A stretch of DNA of 64,000 bases, taken from the NCBI GenBank assembly GCA_036404275.1, contig DASXAM010000074.1:1-64000 (forward strand), in the 5' to 3' direction. Positions 7,792 to 15,467 of this stretch are shown piece after piece. The stretch is from AP-15 sp036404275 (lineage in GTDB: Bacteria > Pseudomonadota > Alphaproteobacteria > ATCC43930 > CGMCC-115725). The translations under genes were made by a program, and so were the position numbers. The first letter of the stretch is position 1. Each line of letters starts with the position of its first letter. The notes under the pieces were generated by a model. That model worked only from the letters and a program-made list of their open reading frames with translations, had not been told where the DNA came from and did not search any database.

Positions 7792-8211
7792 ATGGCGAGC
7801 TTGAAGAATTCCCGTACCGAGGAGAACCTCAAAGCGGCGTTTGCCGGCGAGAGCCAGGCCAATCGCCGCTATCTCTACTTCGCGCAAAAGGCCGATATCG
7901 AAGGCCATAGCGACGTGTCGGCGGTGTTTCGCTCGACCGCCGAAGGCGAAACCGGCCATGCCCACGGCCACCTCGAATACCTCGAGGAAGTTGGCGACCC
8001 GGTCACCGGCTTGCCGATCGGCGAGACCCCGGCCAATCTGGCGGCGGCGGTCGCCGGCGAAACCCACGAATACACCGACATGTATCCGGGGATGGCCCGC
8101 ACCGCCCGTGAAGAGGGGTTCGACGAGATCGCCGACTGGTTCGAGACCTTGGCCAAGGCCGAGAAATCGCATGCCGGCCGCTTCCAGAAGGCGCTCGATT
8201 CATTGGGCTAA
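7792..8211 (+). CDS. Rubrerythrin family protein
   Basis: 139-residue ferritin-like di-iron protein; rubrerythrins reduce hydrogen peroxide or act in iron handling. Iron-ligand helices are visible: AFAGESQANRRYLYFAQKA (E-x6-Y), STAEGETGHAHGH (E-x2-H), AVAGETHEYTDMY and TLAKAEKSHAGRF (E-x2-H). The C-terminal rubredoxin domain of classic rubrerythrin is missing, so an electron donor must be separate, perhaps the neighbouring Fe-S protein (inference). ATG 7792 is chosen because GGAGA lies 6-7 bases upstream; two in-frame ATGs further upstream have no ribosome site. It is the first gene of a rubrerythrin / Fe-S oxidoreductase / DUF3501 run. Confidence 0.88.
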   Translation: MASLKNSRTEENLKAAFAGESQANRRYLYFAQKADIEGHSDVSAVFRSTAEGETGHAHGHLEYLEEVGDPVTGLPIGETPANLAAAVAGETHEYTDMYPGMARTAREEGFDEIADWFETLAKAEKSHAGRFQKALDSLG

Positions 8212-8247
8212 GGTCCGGCCCTGCAACCTCGTCACCGAGATGCCGCG

Positions 8248-9618
8248 ATGAAAGAAGGCAGCCTCGAAGCCTCGATCCGGCACCCGATCGCCTGGGACGA
8301 TCCGGATTTTTCCGATCGCGAAAAGACCGAGGCGGAGATGCGCCGTGTCTTCGACATCTGTCACATATGCCGGCGCTGCTTCAATCTGTGCGACTCGTTC
8401 CCGCGGCTCTTTGACCTGATCGACAATTCCGCGACCGGTGAGCTCGACAGCGTGATGCCGGCCGATTACGGACGCGTCGCCGATGCATGCACGCTCTGCG
8501 ACATGTGTTTTATGACCAAGTGTCCGTATGTGCCGCCGCATGAGTTCAATGTCGATTTCCCGCATCTGATGCTGCGTTGGCGGGCGGTCGAGCAGAATGA
8601 GGGCAAGCTGCCGCGGACGCGCCGCGAGCTGGTCAAGACCGACCGCAACGGGCGTCTCGCCGGCGTTGCGGCACCCGTCGCCAATTGGGCCGGCGACACC
8701 GGCAATCGGCTGACCCGACCAGTCATGGAAAAGGCGCTCGGGATCGACCGCCGCGCGGTCCTACCCAAATTTCACGGCCGGACCTTTATGATGCGGGCGA
8801 AGCATGCGGCACCCGCGATCGACCGCACCGCCCCGGCCTATGGCCGCAAAGCGGTCCTCTACGCCACCTGCTTTGTCAACTACAACAACCCGGGGATCGG
8901 CGAGGCCGCGCGTGCCGTCCTGGCCCGCAACGGGGTCGAAACCGAAATTTTGTATCCGCGCTGCTGCGGCATGCCGCAGCTCGAGCAAGGCAATCTGGCC
9001 GCGGTCGCCGCTTCGGCGCAAAAGGTCTCGGCGGCGCTCGGTCCCTGGATTGACAAGGGCTATGACGTCGTCGCGCTGGTGCCGTCCTGCGCGCTGATGC
9101 TCAAATTCGAGTGGCCGCTGATCCTGCCGGACGACCCGGCGGTCAGAAAGCTCTCCGCTGCGACCTCCGATGTCAGCGAATACATCGTCGATATCGCAAA
9201 AAAGGAGGGGCTTGCACCGGGCCTCGAACCGCTGGAAGGCGGCGTGACTGTGCACCTCGCCTGTCATGCCCGTGCCCAGAATATGGGGCAAAAGGCGGCG
9301 GAGATGCTGCGGCTCTTACCGCAAACCAAGGTCTCGGTGATCGAGCGCTGCTCCGGCCATGGCGGCTCCTGGGGCGTTCTCAAGGAGAATTTCGACACGG
9401 CACTCAAGCAGGGCAAACCGGTCGTGCGCCAAGCGCTCAAAAATGGCTCGGCGTTTCTCGCCTCCGAATGCCCGCTCGCCGGTGCGCATATCGTGCAGGG
9501 CATGGAGATCGAGGGTGGCGAGGCGTTGCCGCAGCAGGCACTCCATCCGATCGAGCTTTTCGCCCGCGCCTACGGCATCGAGGGCGCATGGTCCGACCAA
9601 TCCGTGAGGGGCAAATGA
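8248..9618 (+). CDS. Fe-S oxidoreductase with two ferredoxin clusters and CCG domains (GlpC/HdrD-like)
   Basis: 456-residue cytoplasmic protein. The N-terminal half has two cysteine groups, CHICRRCFNLC (about residue 37) and CTLCDMCFMTKCP (about 82), for [4Fe-4S] binding. The C-terminal half has heterodisulfide-reductase-like cysteine motifs (RCCGMPQ near 233, CHARAQ near 337, CSGHGGSWG near 370). Such proteins act as electron-transfer subunits of glycerol-3-phosphate or glycolate oxidases. With rubrerythrin upstream and DUF3501 overlapping downstream, it probably feeds electrons to the rubrerythrin. Its stop overlaps the DUF3501 start (ATGA). Confidence 0.85.
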   Translation: MKEGSLEASIRHPIAWDDPDFSDREKTEAEMRRVFDICHICRRCFNLCDSFPRLFDLIDNSATGELDSVMPADYGRVADACTLCDMCFMTKCPYVPPHEFNVDFPHLMLRWRAVEQNEGKLPRTRRELVKTDRNGRLAGVAAPVANWAGDTGNRLTRPVMEKALGIDRRAVLPKFHGRTFMMRAKHAAPAIDRTAPAYGRKAVLYATCFVNYNNPGIGEAARAVLARNGVETEILYPRCCGMPQLEQGNLAAVAASAQKVSAALGPWIDKGYDVVALVPSCALMLKFEWPLILPDDPAVRKLSAATSDVSEYIVDIAKKEGLAPGLEPLEGGVTVHLACHARAQNMGQKAAEMLRLLPQTKVSVIERCSGHGGSWGVLKENFDTALKQGKPVVRQALKNGSAFLASECPLAGAHIVQGMEIEGGEALPQQALHPIELFARAYGIEGAWSDQSVRGK

Positions 9619-10217
9619 ACGACATATCGGCTGTGCCGCGGCGGCTGACGCGAGACGACATCATGCCGCTCGCCGACTATCTGCCGGTGCGGGCCGAGCG
9701 GCGACGCCAGATCGCCGAGTTGAAACGGCGGCGCCGGCTGGAGATCGGACCGTTTGCGAGCGTCCATTTCGAGAATTTCGCGACGATGCGTCACCAGGTT
9801 CAGGAAATGCTGGCGATCGAGAAGGGTGGCGAGGCGCAGCTCGAGGACGAGCTCGACGCCTACAACCCGCTCGTGCCGCAAGGAACGGAGCTCGTCGCCA
9901 CGGTCATGTTCGAAATCGACGATCCGGGCCGGCGCGCCAGGACGCTCGAAAGGCTCGGCGGGATCGAGAACCACGTTTTTATCGATGTCGATGGGCATCG
10001 GGTGCGCGGCGTTCCCGATCCGACCCGCGAAAACACCAGCCCCTCGGGCAAGGCCTCCGCGGTTCAGTTTATCGAGTTCCGCTTTGGCCCTGAGGAGATC
10101 GCCGCCTTCAAAACGCCGGGGACGGCAGTGACCTTCGGCTTCGACCATCCGAGCTATGCCCATATGGCGGTCATGCCCGAGGCGGTGCGGGCGGCGGTCG
10201 CCGAAGACTTCGCCTGA
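9615..10217 (+). CDS. DUF3501 family protein
   Basis: 200 residues, recognised as DUF3501 from LTRDDIMPLADYLPVRAERR at the start, the FENFATMRHQVQEML segment and YNPLVPQGTEL. Function unknown; from memory, homologues recur beside rubrerythrin and the same Fe-S protein. The ATG overlaps the stop of the preceding gene, indicating translational coupling. No membrane segment or signal is visible. The conserved order rubrerythrin, Fe-S protein, DUF3501 suggests a three-component redox system. Confidence 0.85.
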   Translation: MNDISAVPRRLTRDDIMPLADYLPVRAERRRQIAELKRRRRLEIGPFASVHFENFATMRHQVQEMLAIEKGGEAQLEDELDAYNPLVPQGTELVATVMFEIDDPGRRARTLERLGGIENHVFIDVDGHRVRGVPDPTRENTSPSGKASAVQFIEFRFGPEEIAAFKTPGTAVTFGFDHPSYAHMAVMPEAVRAAVAEDFA

Positions 10218-10221
10218 AGCG

Positions 10222-10860
10222 GTGACCGCTGACGACCCGGTCGCGCTACAGCAGGCAGTGCTCGCCGAGACACGGCGCGCCTGCGGCGACGGGCATCCCG
10301 CGACCCTGTCGGCGATGCTCGACCTCGCCGAGTTGCTATGGGCGCAAGGCCGGCTGGTCAGCGCGAGGAAGCTCGAGGAAGAGGTCGTTGCCGGTCGGCG
10401 CGAGCTCTTTGGCGATGGGCATGCCGATACGCTCAAGGCGATCGGCAAGCTGGCGGTGACGATGGCGGCGCAGGGCGAGCTTGCCGAAGCGCGGCGCCTG
10501 CAGGAAGAAGTGGTCGCCGCCAGGCGGGCGAGCGACGGCGACACCGGCCGCGAGACGCTGCGTGCGCTCAACAACCTGGCCGGCACAATTGGCGCGCAGG
10601 GCGATCTCGACGGCGCCCGCGAGTTGTTGCAATCGGTGGCCGAAACGATGAGCCGCGTGCTCGGCCAGGAGGACATCGACACGCTCGCTGCGCTCGGCAA
10701 CCTCGCCGGTATCCTGTGGCAGGCAGGCGAGTGGGACGAGGCCTGCGAATTGCAGCGCGAGGTCCTCGAAAGCTGCCGGCGCACCCTCGGCGCCGACGCC
10801 CCGGCGACCGCGACTGCGGCCGCAATCCTGCAATCGATGGAGCGGCAGGGCGAGTTCTGA
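10222..10860 (+). CDS. Tetratricopeptide-repeat protein (kinesin-light-chain-like repeats)
   Basis: 212 residues consisting almost only of about four 42-residue TPR units of the kinesin light chain type, each with an L-x2-A...LA-x3-QG-x-L-x2-A-x3-EE pattern (e.g. TLKAIGKLAVTMAAQGELAEAR, TLRALNNLAGTIGAQGDLDGAR). It is probably a protein-interaction module without catalysis. The start is taken as GTG 10222, four bases after the DUF3501 stop, suggesting co-transcription with the redox genes. No signal peptide is present. Confidence 0.75.
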   Translation: MTADDPVALQQAVLAETRRACGDGHPATLSAMLDLAELLWAQGRLVSARKLEEEVVAGRRELFGDGHADTLKAIGKLAVTMAAQGELAEARRLQEEVVAARRASDGDTGRETLRALNNLAGTIGAQGDLDGARELLQSVAETMSRVLGQEDIDTLAALGNLAGILWQAGEWDEACELQREVLESCRRTLGADAPATATAAAILQSMERQGEF

Positions 10861-10948
10861 GCCGATCGCTGCCCGCCGCGGCGGAGATCGCCGCTCCGGG
10901 GTATAGCCGGCGCTTTACCGCGCCCGGCGGCGGTCTCATATATGTCGC

Positions 10949-11512
10949 ATGGCGCTGTTGAAAATCGCCCGGATGGGCCACCCGGTGCTGCGCGGCATCG
11001 CCGCCGCGGTCGAGGACCCGACCGCCCCGTGCGTGCGCGCGCTAGTCGAGGACATGATCGAAACGATGGCCGATGCCGGCGGCACCGGCCTTGCCGCACC
11101 TCAGGTGCATCAGCCGTGGCGGATTGTCGTGTTCGAGGTCGGCGCCGAGCGGCTGACCGGTCTCGCCGGCGATACCGCGCAAGAGCTGACGGTATTGATC
11201 AACCCGGTCATCGAGCCGTTGGGTCGCGAGCGAGCGCTTGGCTGGGAGGGTTGCCTGTCGGTGCCCGGCCTGCGCGGGGTCGTGCCGCGCTATCTCCGCA
11301 TCCGTTACCGGGCGCGTGGGCTCGACGGTGAAGCGATCGAGCGCGAGGTTGAGGGATTTCACGCTCGCGTCGTGCAGCACGAATGCGACCACCTCGACGG
11401 CATTCTCTACCCGCAGCGAATGACCGATCATCGGCTCCTGATGTTCACCGAGGAATTGCAGCGCCACCCGATTGATTTGGCGGCCTATCTCGCCGAACGG
11501 GGGCCGGCATGA
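10949..11512 (+). CDS. def: Peptide deformylase
   Basis: Removes the N-terminal formyl group from nascent proteins. 187 residues with all three metal-site motifs: GTGLAAPQVH, EGCLSVPG (Cys ligand) and QHECDHLDG (HExxD). The end overlaps the next start by four bases (ATGA), so def and the COQ9-like gene are translationally coupled. This is a canonical full-length enzyme. Many alphaproteobacteria carry more than one def, and fmt is not adjacent here. Confidence 0.93.
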   Translation: MALLKIARMGHPVLRGIAAAVEDPTAPCVRALVEDMIETMADAGGTGLAAPQVHQPWRIVVFEVGAERLTGLAGDTAQELTVLINPVIEPLGRERALGWEGCLSVPGLRGVVPRYLRIRYRARGLDGEAIEREVEGFHARVVQHECDHLDGILYPQRMTDHRLLMFTEELQRHPIDLAAYLAERGPA

Positions 11513-12147
11513 CGGGCCCGCTGGCCGAGACCGAACGGATGGCGCTGATCGAGGCGATCCTGCCCGAGGTGGCGTTCGACGGCTGGTCGCACGCCGCTTT
11601 GCGCCATGCCGCCCGCCGCGCCGGTTTGACGAGCGGCGAGGCACTGGCTCTGTTTCCGCGCGGCGCCGCCGATCTTGTCGCCGGGTTCAGCCGCTGGGCC
11701 GACCGGCGCATGCTCGATCGCCTCGAGACTGCACCCGTCGAACCGCTGCGCACGGCCGAGCGCGTGGCCCTGGCGATCGGCATCCGGCTGGAGATCTTGG
11801 GACCGTGGCGCGAGGCGGTGCGGCGCGCGCTCGGCGTGCTGGCGCTGCCGCAGCATGCGCCGCTGGGCTTGCAGCTCGTCTACGAGACTGTGGACGGCAT
11901 CTGGTACGCTGCCGGCGACAGCGCGACCGATTTCAGCTTTTATACAAAGCGCGCGATCCTCGCCGCCATCTGGATGGCGACGGTGCTCTATTGGCTCGAA
12001 GACCGGTCGGAGGGGTTTGTCGCGACCCGCGCCTTTGTCGAGCGCCGGCTCGCAGACGCCGAACGTCTGGGCCGGATGCGGCGCGGGCTCGTCGATGTCG
12101 CACGGCGTCTGCCGAACCCGGTCAGGCTGCTGCGTCCCCTGCACTAA
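11509..12147 (+). CDS. COQ9 family protein
   Basis: 212 residues of the COQ9 family, which has a TetR-like fold and binds lipid to assist ubiquinone biosynthesis with the COQ7-type hydroxylase. Family signatures: GWSHAALRHAARRAGL in the N-terminal helix-turn-helix region, LFPRGAADLV, and the C-terminal DWYT-like region VDGIWYAAGDSATDFSFYTKRAILAAIW. The start overlaps the def stop, and the gene converges on purK with 13 bases between. UbiX, also for ubiquinone, is 2.4 kb away. Confidence 0.88.
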   Translation: MTGPLAETERMALIEAILPEVAFDGWSHAALRHAARRAGLTSGEALALFPRGAADLVAGFSRWADRRMLDRLETAPVEPLRTAERVALAIGIRLEILGPWREAVRRALGVLALPQHAPLGLQLVYETVDGIWYAAGDSATDFSFYTKRAILAAIWMATVLYWLEDRSEGFVATRAFVERRLADAERLGRMRRGLVDVARRLPNPVRLLRPLH

Positions 12148-12160
12148 GCCGGAGTGCTGC

Positions 12161-13240
12161 TCAGCGGCGGGGGACGAGGCGCGTGACGTGGCCCATTTTG
12201 CGGCCGGGCTGCGTTCGGCCTTTGCCGTAGAGATGTAATTTAGCGAGCGGATCGTTCAGCGCCTCGCGCCACTTTTCGACGTCGGCGCCGATCAGGTTTT
12301 TCATCACCGCGTCGGAGTGGTGCTCGACCGAGCCGAGCGGCAGGCCGCACAAAGCGCGCACCAGCTGCTCGAACTGGCTGGTGACGCAGGCGTCGATCGT
12401 CCAATGCCCGGAATTGTGCGGCCGCGGCGCCAGCTCGTTGACCAGGATGTCGCCCGCTTGGGTGACGAACATCTCAACCGCCAAGAGCCCGACGAGATCG
12501 AGCTTTTCGGCGACATGGCGCGCAATTGCTTCGGCCCGCATCGCGGTTTCGGGGGCGATCCGGGCCGGGGCGATCGTGGTGTCGAGGATGTGGGCGACAT
12601 GGTGGTTCTCGACCGGCGGATAGGTCGCCCAGGCGCCGTTGCGGCCGCGTGCGACGATCACCGAGATCTCGCAGGAGAAATCGACAAAGCTTTCGAGAAT
12701 GCCGATCTCGCCGCCCATCCGCCGCCAGGCGTCTTCAGGCCGCGTCTCCGGTGTCAGGGTCACCTGGCCCTTGCCGTCATAGCCCATGCGCACGGTTTTC
12801 AGCACCGCCGGATGGCCGAAATCGTGCATCGCCCGGTCGAGCGCCGCGGCATCGGCGACCTCGCGGTAGACCGTCGTCTCGACCGCGATCGAGCGCAGGA
12901 AATCCTTTTCGCGCAGCCGGTCCTGGGTGATTTCGAGGATTTCGGGGCGGGGCAGCACCGGTTTCAGCGCGGCAACGGCGTGCACCGCTTCGGCCGGGAT
13001 GTTCTCGAACTCGAAGGTGGCGATGTCGATCGCCGTGGCAAACCGCTCGAGCGCGGCGCGATCGCCGAAATCGGCGACGGTGGCGGCGGCCGAGACCTGG
13101 GCCGCCGGGCTTTCCGGCTCGACGGCAAAGACGTGGCAACGATAGCCGAGACGAGCGGCGGCGAGCGCCGTCATCCGGCCGAGCTGGCCGCCGCCCAAAA
13201 TGCCGATCGTGGCCCCGGGGGGCAGCTCCGCGGCCGGCAC
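12161..13240 (-). CDS. purK: N5-carboxyaminoimidazole ribonucleotide synthase
   Basis: ATP-grasp enzyme that converts AIR and bicarbonate to N5-CAIR in purine synthesis. 359 residues, starting with IGILGGGQLGRM, then the ATP-grasp core (LKTVRMGYDGKGQ, ESFVDFSCEISVI, EMFVTQAGDILVNELAPRPHNSGHWTIDAC). The start is GTG at 13240, sharing its G with the last base of the purE stop TAG; the upstream extension of the frame is antisense-like read-through of purE and is not coding. It forms the purE-purK operon. Confidence 0.95.
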   Translation of the reverse strand: MPAAELPPGATIGILGGGQLGRMTALAAARLGYRCHVFAVEPESPAAQVSAAATVADFGDRAALERFATAIDIATFEFENIPAEAVHAVAALKPVLPRPEILEITQDRLREKDFLRSIAVETTVYREVADAAALDRAMHDFGHPAVLKTVRMGYDGKGQVTLTPETRPEDAWRRMGGEIGILESFVDFSCEISVIVARGRNGAWATYPPVENHHVAHILDTTIAPARIAPETAMRAEAIARHVAEKLDLVGLLAVEMFVTQAGDILVNELAPRPHNSGHWTIDACVTSQFEQLVRALCGLPLGSVEHHSDAVMKNLIGADVEKWREALNDPLAKLHLYGKGRTQPGRKMGHVTRLVPRR

Positions 13241-13734
13241 TAGTGCTGGTCCGGGCGCTCGGCCACGGCTGCCGTCTGGGCTTGCCGCCACCCGTCCACC
13301 GCCTGCGCCGCGGCCGGGTCGGAGAGCCCGAGGATCGCCGCGGCGAACAGCGCCGCATTGACCGCACCCGCCTCGCCGATCGCAAATGTCGCCACCGGCA
13401 CGCCGCCCGGCATCTGGACGATCGACAGGAGGCTGTCGACACCTTTCAATACCCGGCTCTCGATCGGCACGCCGAGCACCGGCAGCGCGGTCAATGCCGC
13501 GGCCATGCCCGGCAGATGCGCCGCGCCGCCGGCCCCGGCGATGATCACGCGCAAGCCGCGCGCGCGGGCGGTGCGCGCATATTGGTAAAGCCGCTCGGGA
13601 GTGCGATGGGCCGAGACGATGCGGGTCTCGCAGACGACGCCGAGCCGTTCGAGGGTGGCCGCGGCGTGGCGCATCGTCTGCCAATCGGATTGGCTGCCCA
13701 TGATGATGCCGACCGCAACCCCGGCCTCGCTCAT
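13240..13734 (-). CDS. purE: N5-carboxyaminoimidazole ribonucleotide mutase
   Basis: Class I PurE, which rearranges N5-CAIR to CAIR. 164 residues with GIIMGSQSDWQTM at the N-terminus, IVSAHRTPERLYQYA and GAGGAAHLPGM, all catalytic or substrate-binding motifs. Transcribed before purK with a one-base overlap. A good promoter lies just upstream at 13770-13797. Confidence 0.96.
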   Translation of the reverse strand: MSEAGVAVGIIMGSQSDWQTMRHAAATLERLGVVCETRIVSAHRTPERLYQYARTARARGLRVIIAGAGGAAHLPGMAAALTALPVLGVPIESRVLKGVDSLLSIVQMPGGVPVATFAIGEAGAVNAALFAAAILGLSDPAAAQAVDGWRQAQTAAVAERPDQH

Positions 13735-13769
13735 TCGGCCCCTTTCAGTGTCGCAACGATTCCGGCGGC

Positions 13770-13797
13770 ATTATAAGGGCCGCCCCGGCGCGTACAA
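13770..13797 (-). promoter_or_regulatory. Promoter of purE-purK
   Basis: On the minus strand TTGTAC (13797-13792), a 16-base spacer and TATAAT (13775-13770). The consensus -10 lies 36 bases before the purE start. Confidence 0.6.
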
Positions 13798-13807
13798 GCG
13801 CACCCGG

Positions 13808-14011
13808 TCAGGCGATGATGTCGGGCAACAGCTCGCTCTCGATCTTCGAGATCTGGTCCTTCAGCCGGAGCTTGCGCTTTTTCAGTCGTTGCAGCTGCAG
13901 CTGGTCGAACGGTGCACGCTCGGCGAGGCGGGCGATCACGTCATCGAGATCGCGGTGCTCGGTTTTCAGCGCGGCGAGCTTTGCCCGGAGCGCTTCGGTG
14001 TCGAGATCCAT
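13808..14011 (-). CDS. YdcH/DUF465 small coiled-coil protein
   Basis: 67 residues from ATG 14011. Predicted helical hairpin with heptad-like LAALKTEHRDLDDVIARL and the DUF465-typical LKKRKLRLKDQISKIE. Function unknown; abundant in proteobacteria. A longer frame from 14038 adds nine residues without a clear ribosome site. Divergent from the TIGR02444 gene, with a 53-base gap. A second DUF465-like gene lies at 15277. Confidence 0.85.
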   Translation of the reverse strand: MDLDTEALRAKLAALKTEHRDLDDVIARLAERAPFDQLQLQRLKKRKLRLKDQISKIESELLPDIIA

Positions 14012-14064
14012 GGCTGATGGCCCGGCAGTCTGCCGCACTATATCATCCTCGGCAGGATCGCGAC

Positions 14065-14562
14065 ATGACCGACCGGACCTCCCCCGATGCCGCGGCGCTG
14101 TGGGATTTTTCGACGGCGTTTTACGGCCGGCCGGGCGTCGCCGAAGCGCTGCTGACCTTGCAGGACCGCGACGGGCGCGACGTCAACCTGGTCCTGTTTG
14201 CGCTGTGGCTCGTGGCTTCGGGCCGCCCGCGGCTGACCCGCGCCATGCTCGCCGCCGCCGAGGCGGAGACCCGTCCGTTGCGCGGCGAGCTGGTCGAGCC
14301 GCTGCGCGCCTTGCGCCGGCGGCTGAAGGGCAGCACCGACGCCGACCTCAATCACCTGCGCGGCAAGGTCAAAGAACTCGAGCTCGCCGCCGAGCAGGCG
14401 GTCCAGCGCCGGCTCGCCGGATGTGCCGGTCCCGCCGGGGAGGCCGGCCCGGCCGCGCGGCGCGCCGCGGCGCGGGCAAATCTCGCGCTCTATCCGGGCG
14501 GAAAGACGGCAGAGACGGAAATTCTCGCCGACGCGCTCGACGCTTTCCTGCGCGAGCGCTGA
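14065..14562 (+). CDS. TIGR02444 family protein
   Basis: 165 residues. Recognised from LWDFSTAFYGRPGVAEALLTLQD and VNLVLFALWLV near the N-terminus, the hallmark of the TIGR02444/DUF2390 family of uncharacterised proteobacterial proteins. No signal peptide; Ala/Arg-rich helical C-terminus. Start at ATG 14065. It converges with ubiX, whose stop is two bases away. Confidence 0.85.
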   Translation: MTDRTSPDAAALWDFSTAFYGRPGVAEALLTLQDRDGRDVNLVLFALWLVASGRPRLTRAMLAAAEAETRPLRGELVEPLRALRRRLKGSTDADLNHLRGKVKELELAAEQAVQRRLAGCAGPAGEAGPAARRAAARANLALYPGGKTAETEILADALDAFLRER

Positions 14563-14564
14563 GC

Positions 14565-15155
14565 CTAGCCGGCGGCCGGGTCCTCGCCCCAGCGCCGCAC
14601 CGTGCCGCTGTCGAGGCCGAAGAGATCGAGCACGCGGCCCAAGGTCTGGTCGATCATCCCGGCAATCGTCGCGGGCTTCGCATAAAACGCCGGGACCGGC
14701 GGCGCGATCACCGCGCCCATCTCGGACAACGCCGTCATCGTGCGCAGATGGCCGGTGTGGAGCGGCGTCTCACGCACCAGAAGGACGAGCCGGCGACGCT
14801 CCTTCAGCACCACATCGGCGGCCCGGGTCAACAGGCTGGTGGTCACCCCGCTGGCGATTTCGCTCATGCTGCGGATCGAGCACGGCGCCACCACCATCCC
14901 GATCGTCTTGAACGAGCCCGACGAAATCGGCGCCGCCATGTCGGCCGCGGCATGGACGACATCGGCGCGGGCGCGCAGCGCGGCCGGCTTGAGACCGGTT
15001 TCGAGCGCCAGGGTCACCTCGGCCGCGCGGCTGACGACGAGATGGGTCTCGACCGGCAGCGGCCGCAGCAATTCGAGGAGCCGCGCGCCGTAGATCGCGC
15101 CCGAGGCGCCGCTGATGCCGACAATCAGCCGCGGAGTTTCGGATGTCTGCGCCAT
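14565..15155 (-). CDS. ubiX: Flavin prenyltransferase UbiX
   Basis: Makes prenylated FMN, the cofactor of UbiD-type decarboxylases used in ubiquinone synthesis. 196 residues with VGISGASGAIYG, VAPCSIRSMSEIASG, LVLLVRETPLHTGHL and PPVPAFYAKP, all typical. ATG 15155 starts seven residues before the flavin-binding motif; an upstream in-frame ATG (15188) is less likely. No ubiD is adjacent. Confidence 0.94.
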   Translation of the reverse strand: MAQTSETPRLIVGISGASGAIYGARLLELLRPLPVETHLVVSRAAEVTLALETGLKPAALRARADVVHAAADMAAPISSGSFKTIGMVVAPCSIRSMSEIASGVTTSLLTRAADVVLKERRRLVLLVRETPLHTGHLRTMTALSEMGAVIAPPVPAFYAKPATIAGMIDQTLGRVLDLFGLDSGTVRRWGEDPAAG

Positions 15156-15276
15156 GCCCGCCCCTTTTGCCAATCGCCGCAGCGACATATTTTCGTCATC
15201 AACGGCCGGCCCCGCGCTTTGCCGACCGCTGAGGCCGGCGTAGCATCGGCCGTCATCATCGCGAAGAGGAGGATGC

Positions 15277-15444
15277 ATGTCGCTGCAGGATCGCATCGAG
15301 GCGCTGAAACAACAGCATGCGGCTCTCGAACGCGCCATCGACGAGGAAAACCGGCATCCCCTCCCGAACCAGGACGCGATCTCCGATCTGAAACGTCAGA
15401 AGCTCCGCATCAAGGACGAGCTGTTCCAGCTGGAACGGCGCTGA
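15277..15444 (+). CDS. Small YdcH/DUF465-like protein
   Basis: 55 residues, short and easily missed. ATG 15277 follows a strong GAAGAGGAGG. It reads as one charged helix pair (LQDRIEALKQQHAALERAI, then ISDLKRQKLRIKDELFQLE), matching the KRQKLRIKDE core of DUF465. It lies between divergent ubiX and nadX. Function unknown. Confidence 0.8.
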   Translation: MSLQDRIEALKQQHAALERAIDEENRHPLPNQDAISDLKRQKLRIKDELFQLERR

Positions 15445-15467
15445 ACGCCGATGAGGGGAGACGGGGG

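Noticed and set aside
9570..11099. Minus-strand open frame of about 500 codons over DUF3501, TPR and def
   Set aside because: Covers three real genes in other frames and shows Arg/Ser/Pro-rich composition typical of GC-rich shadows.
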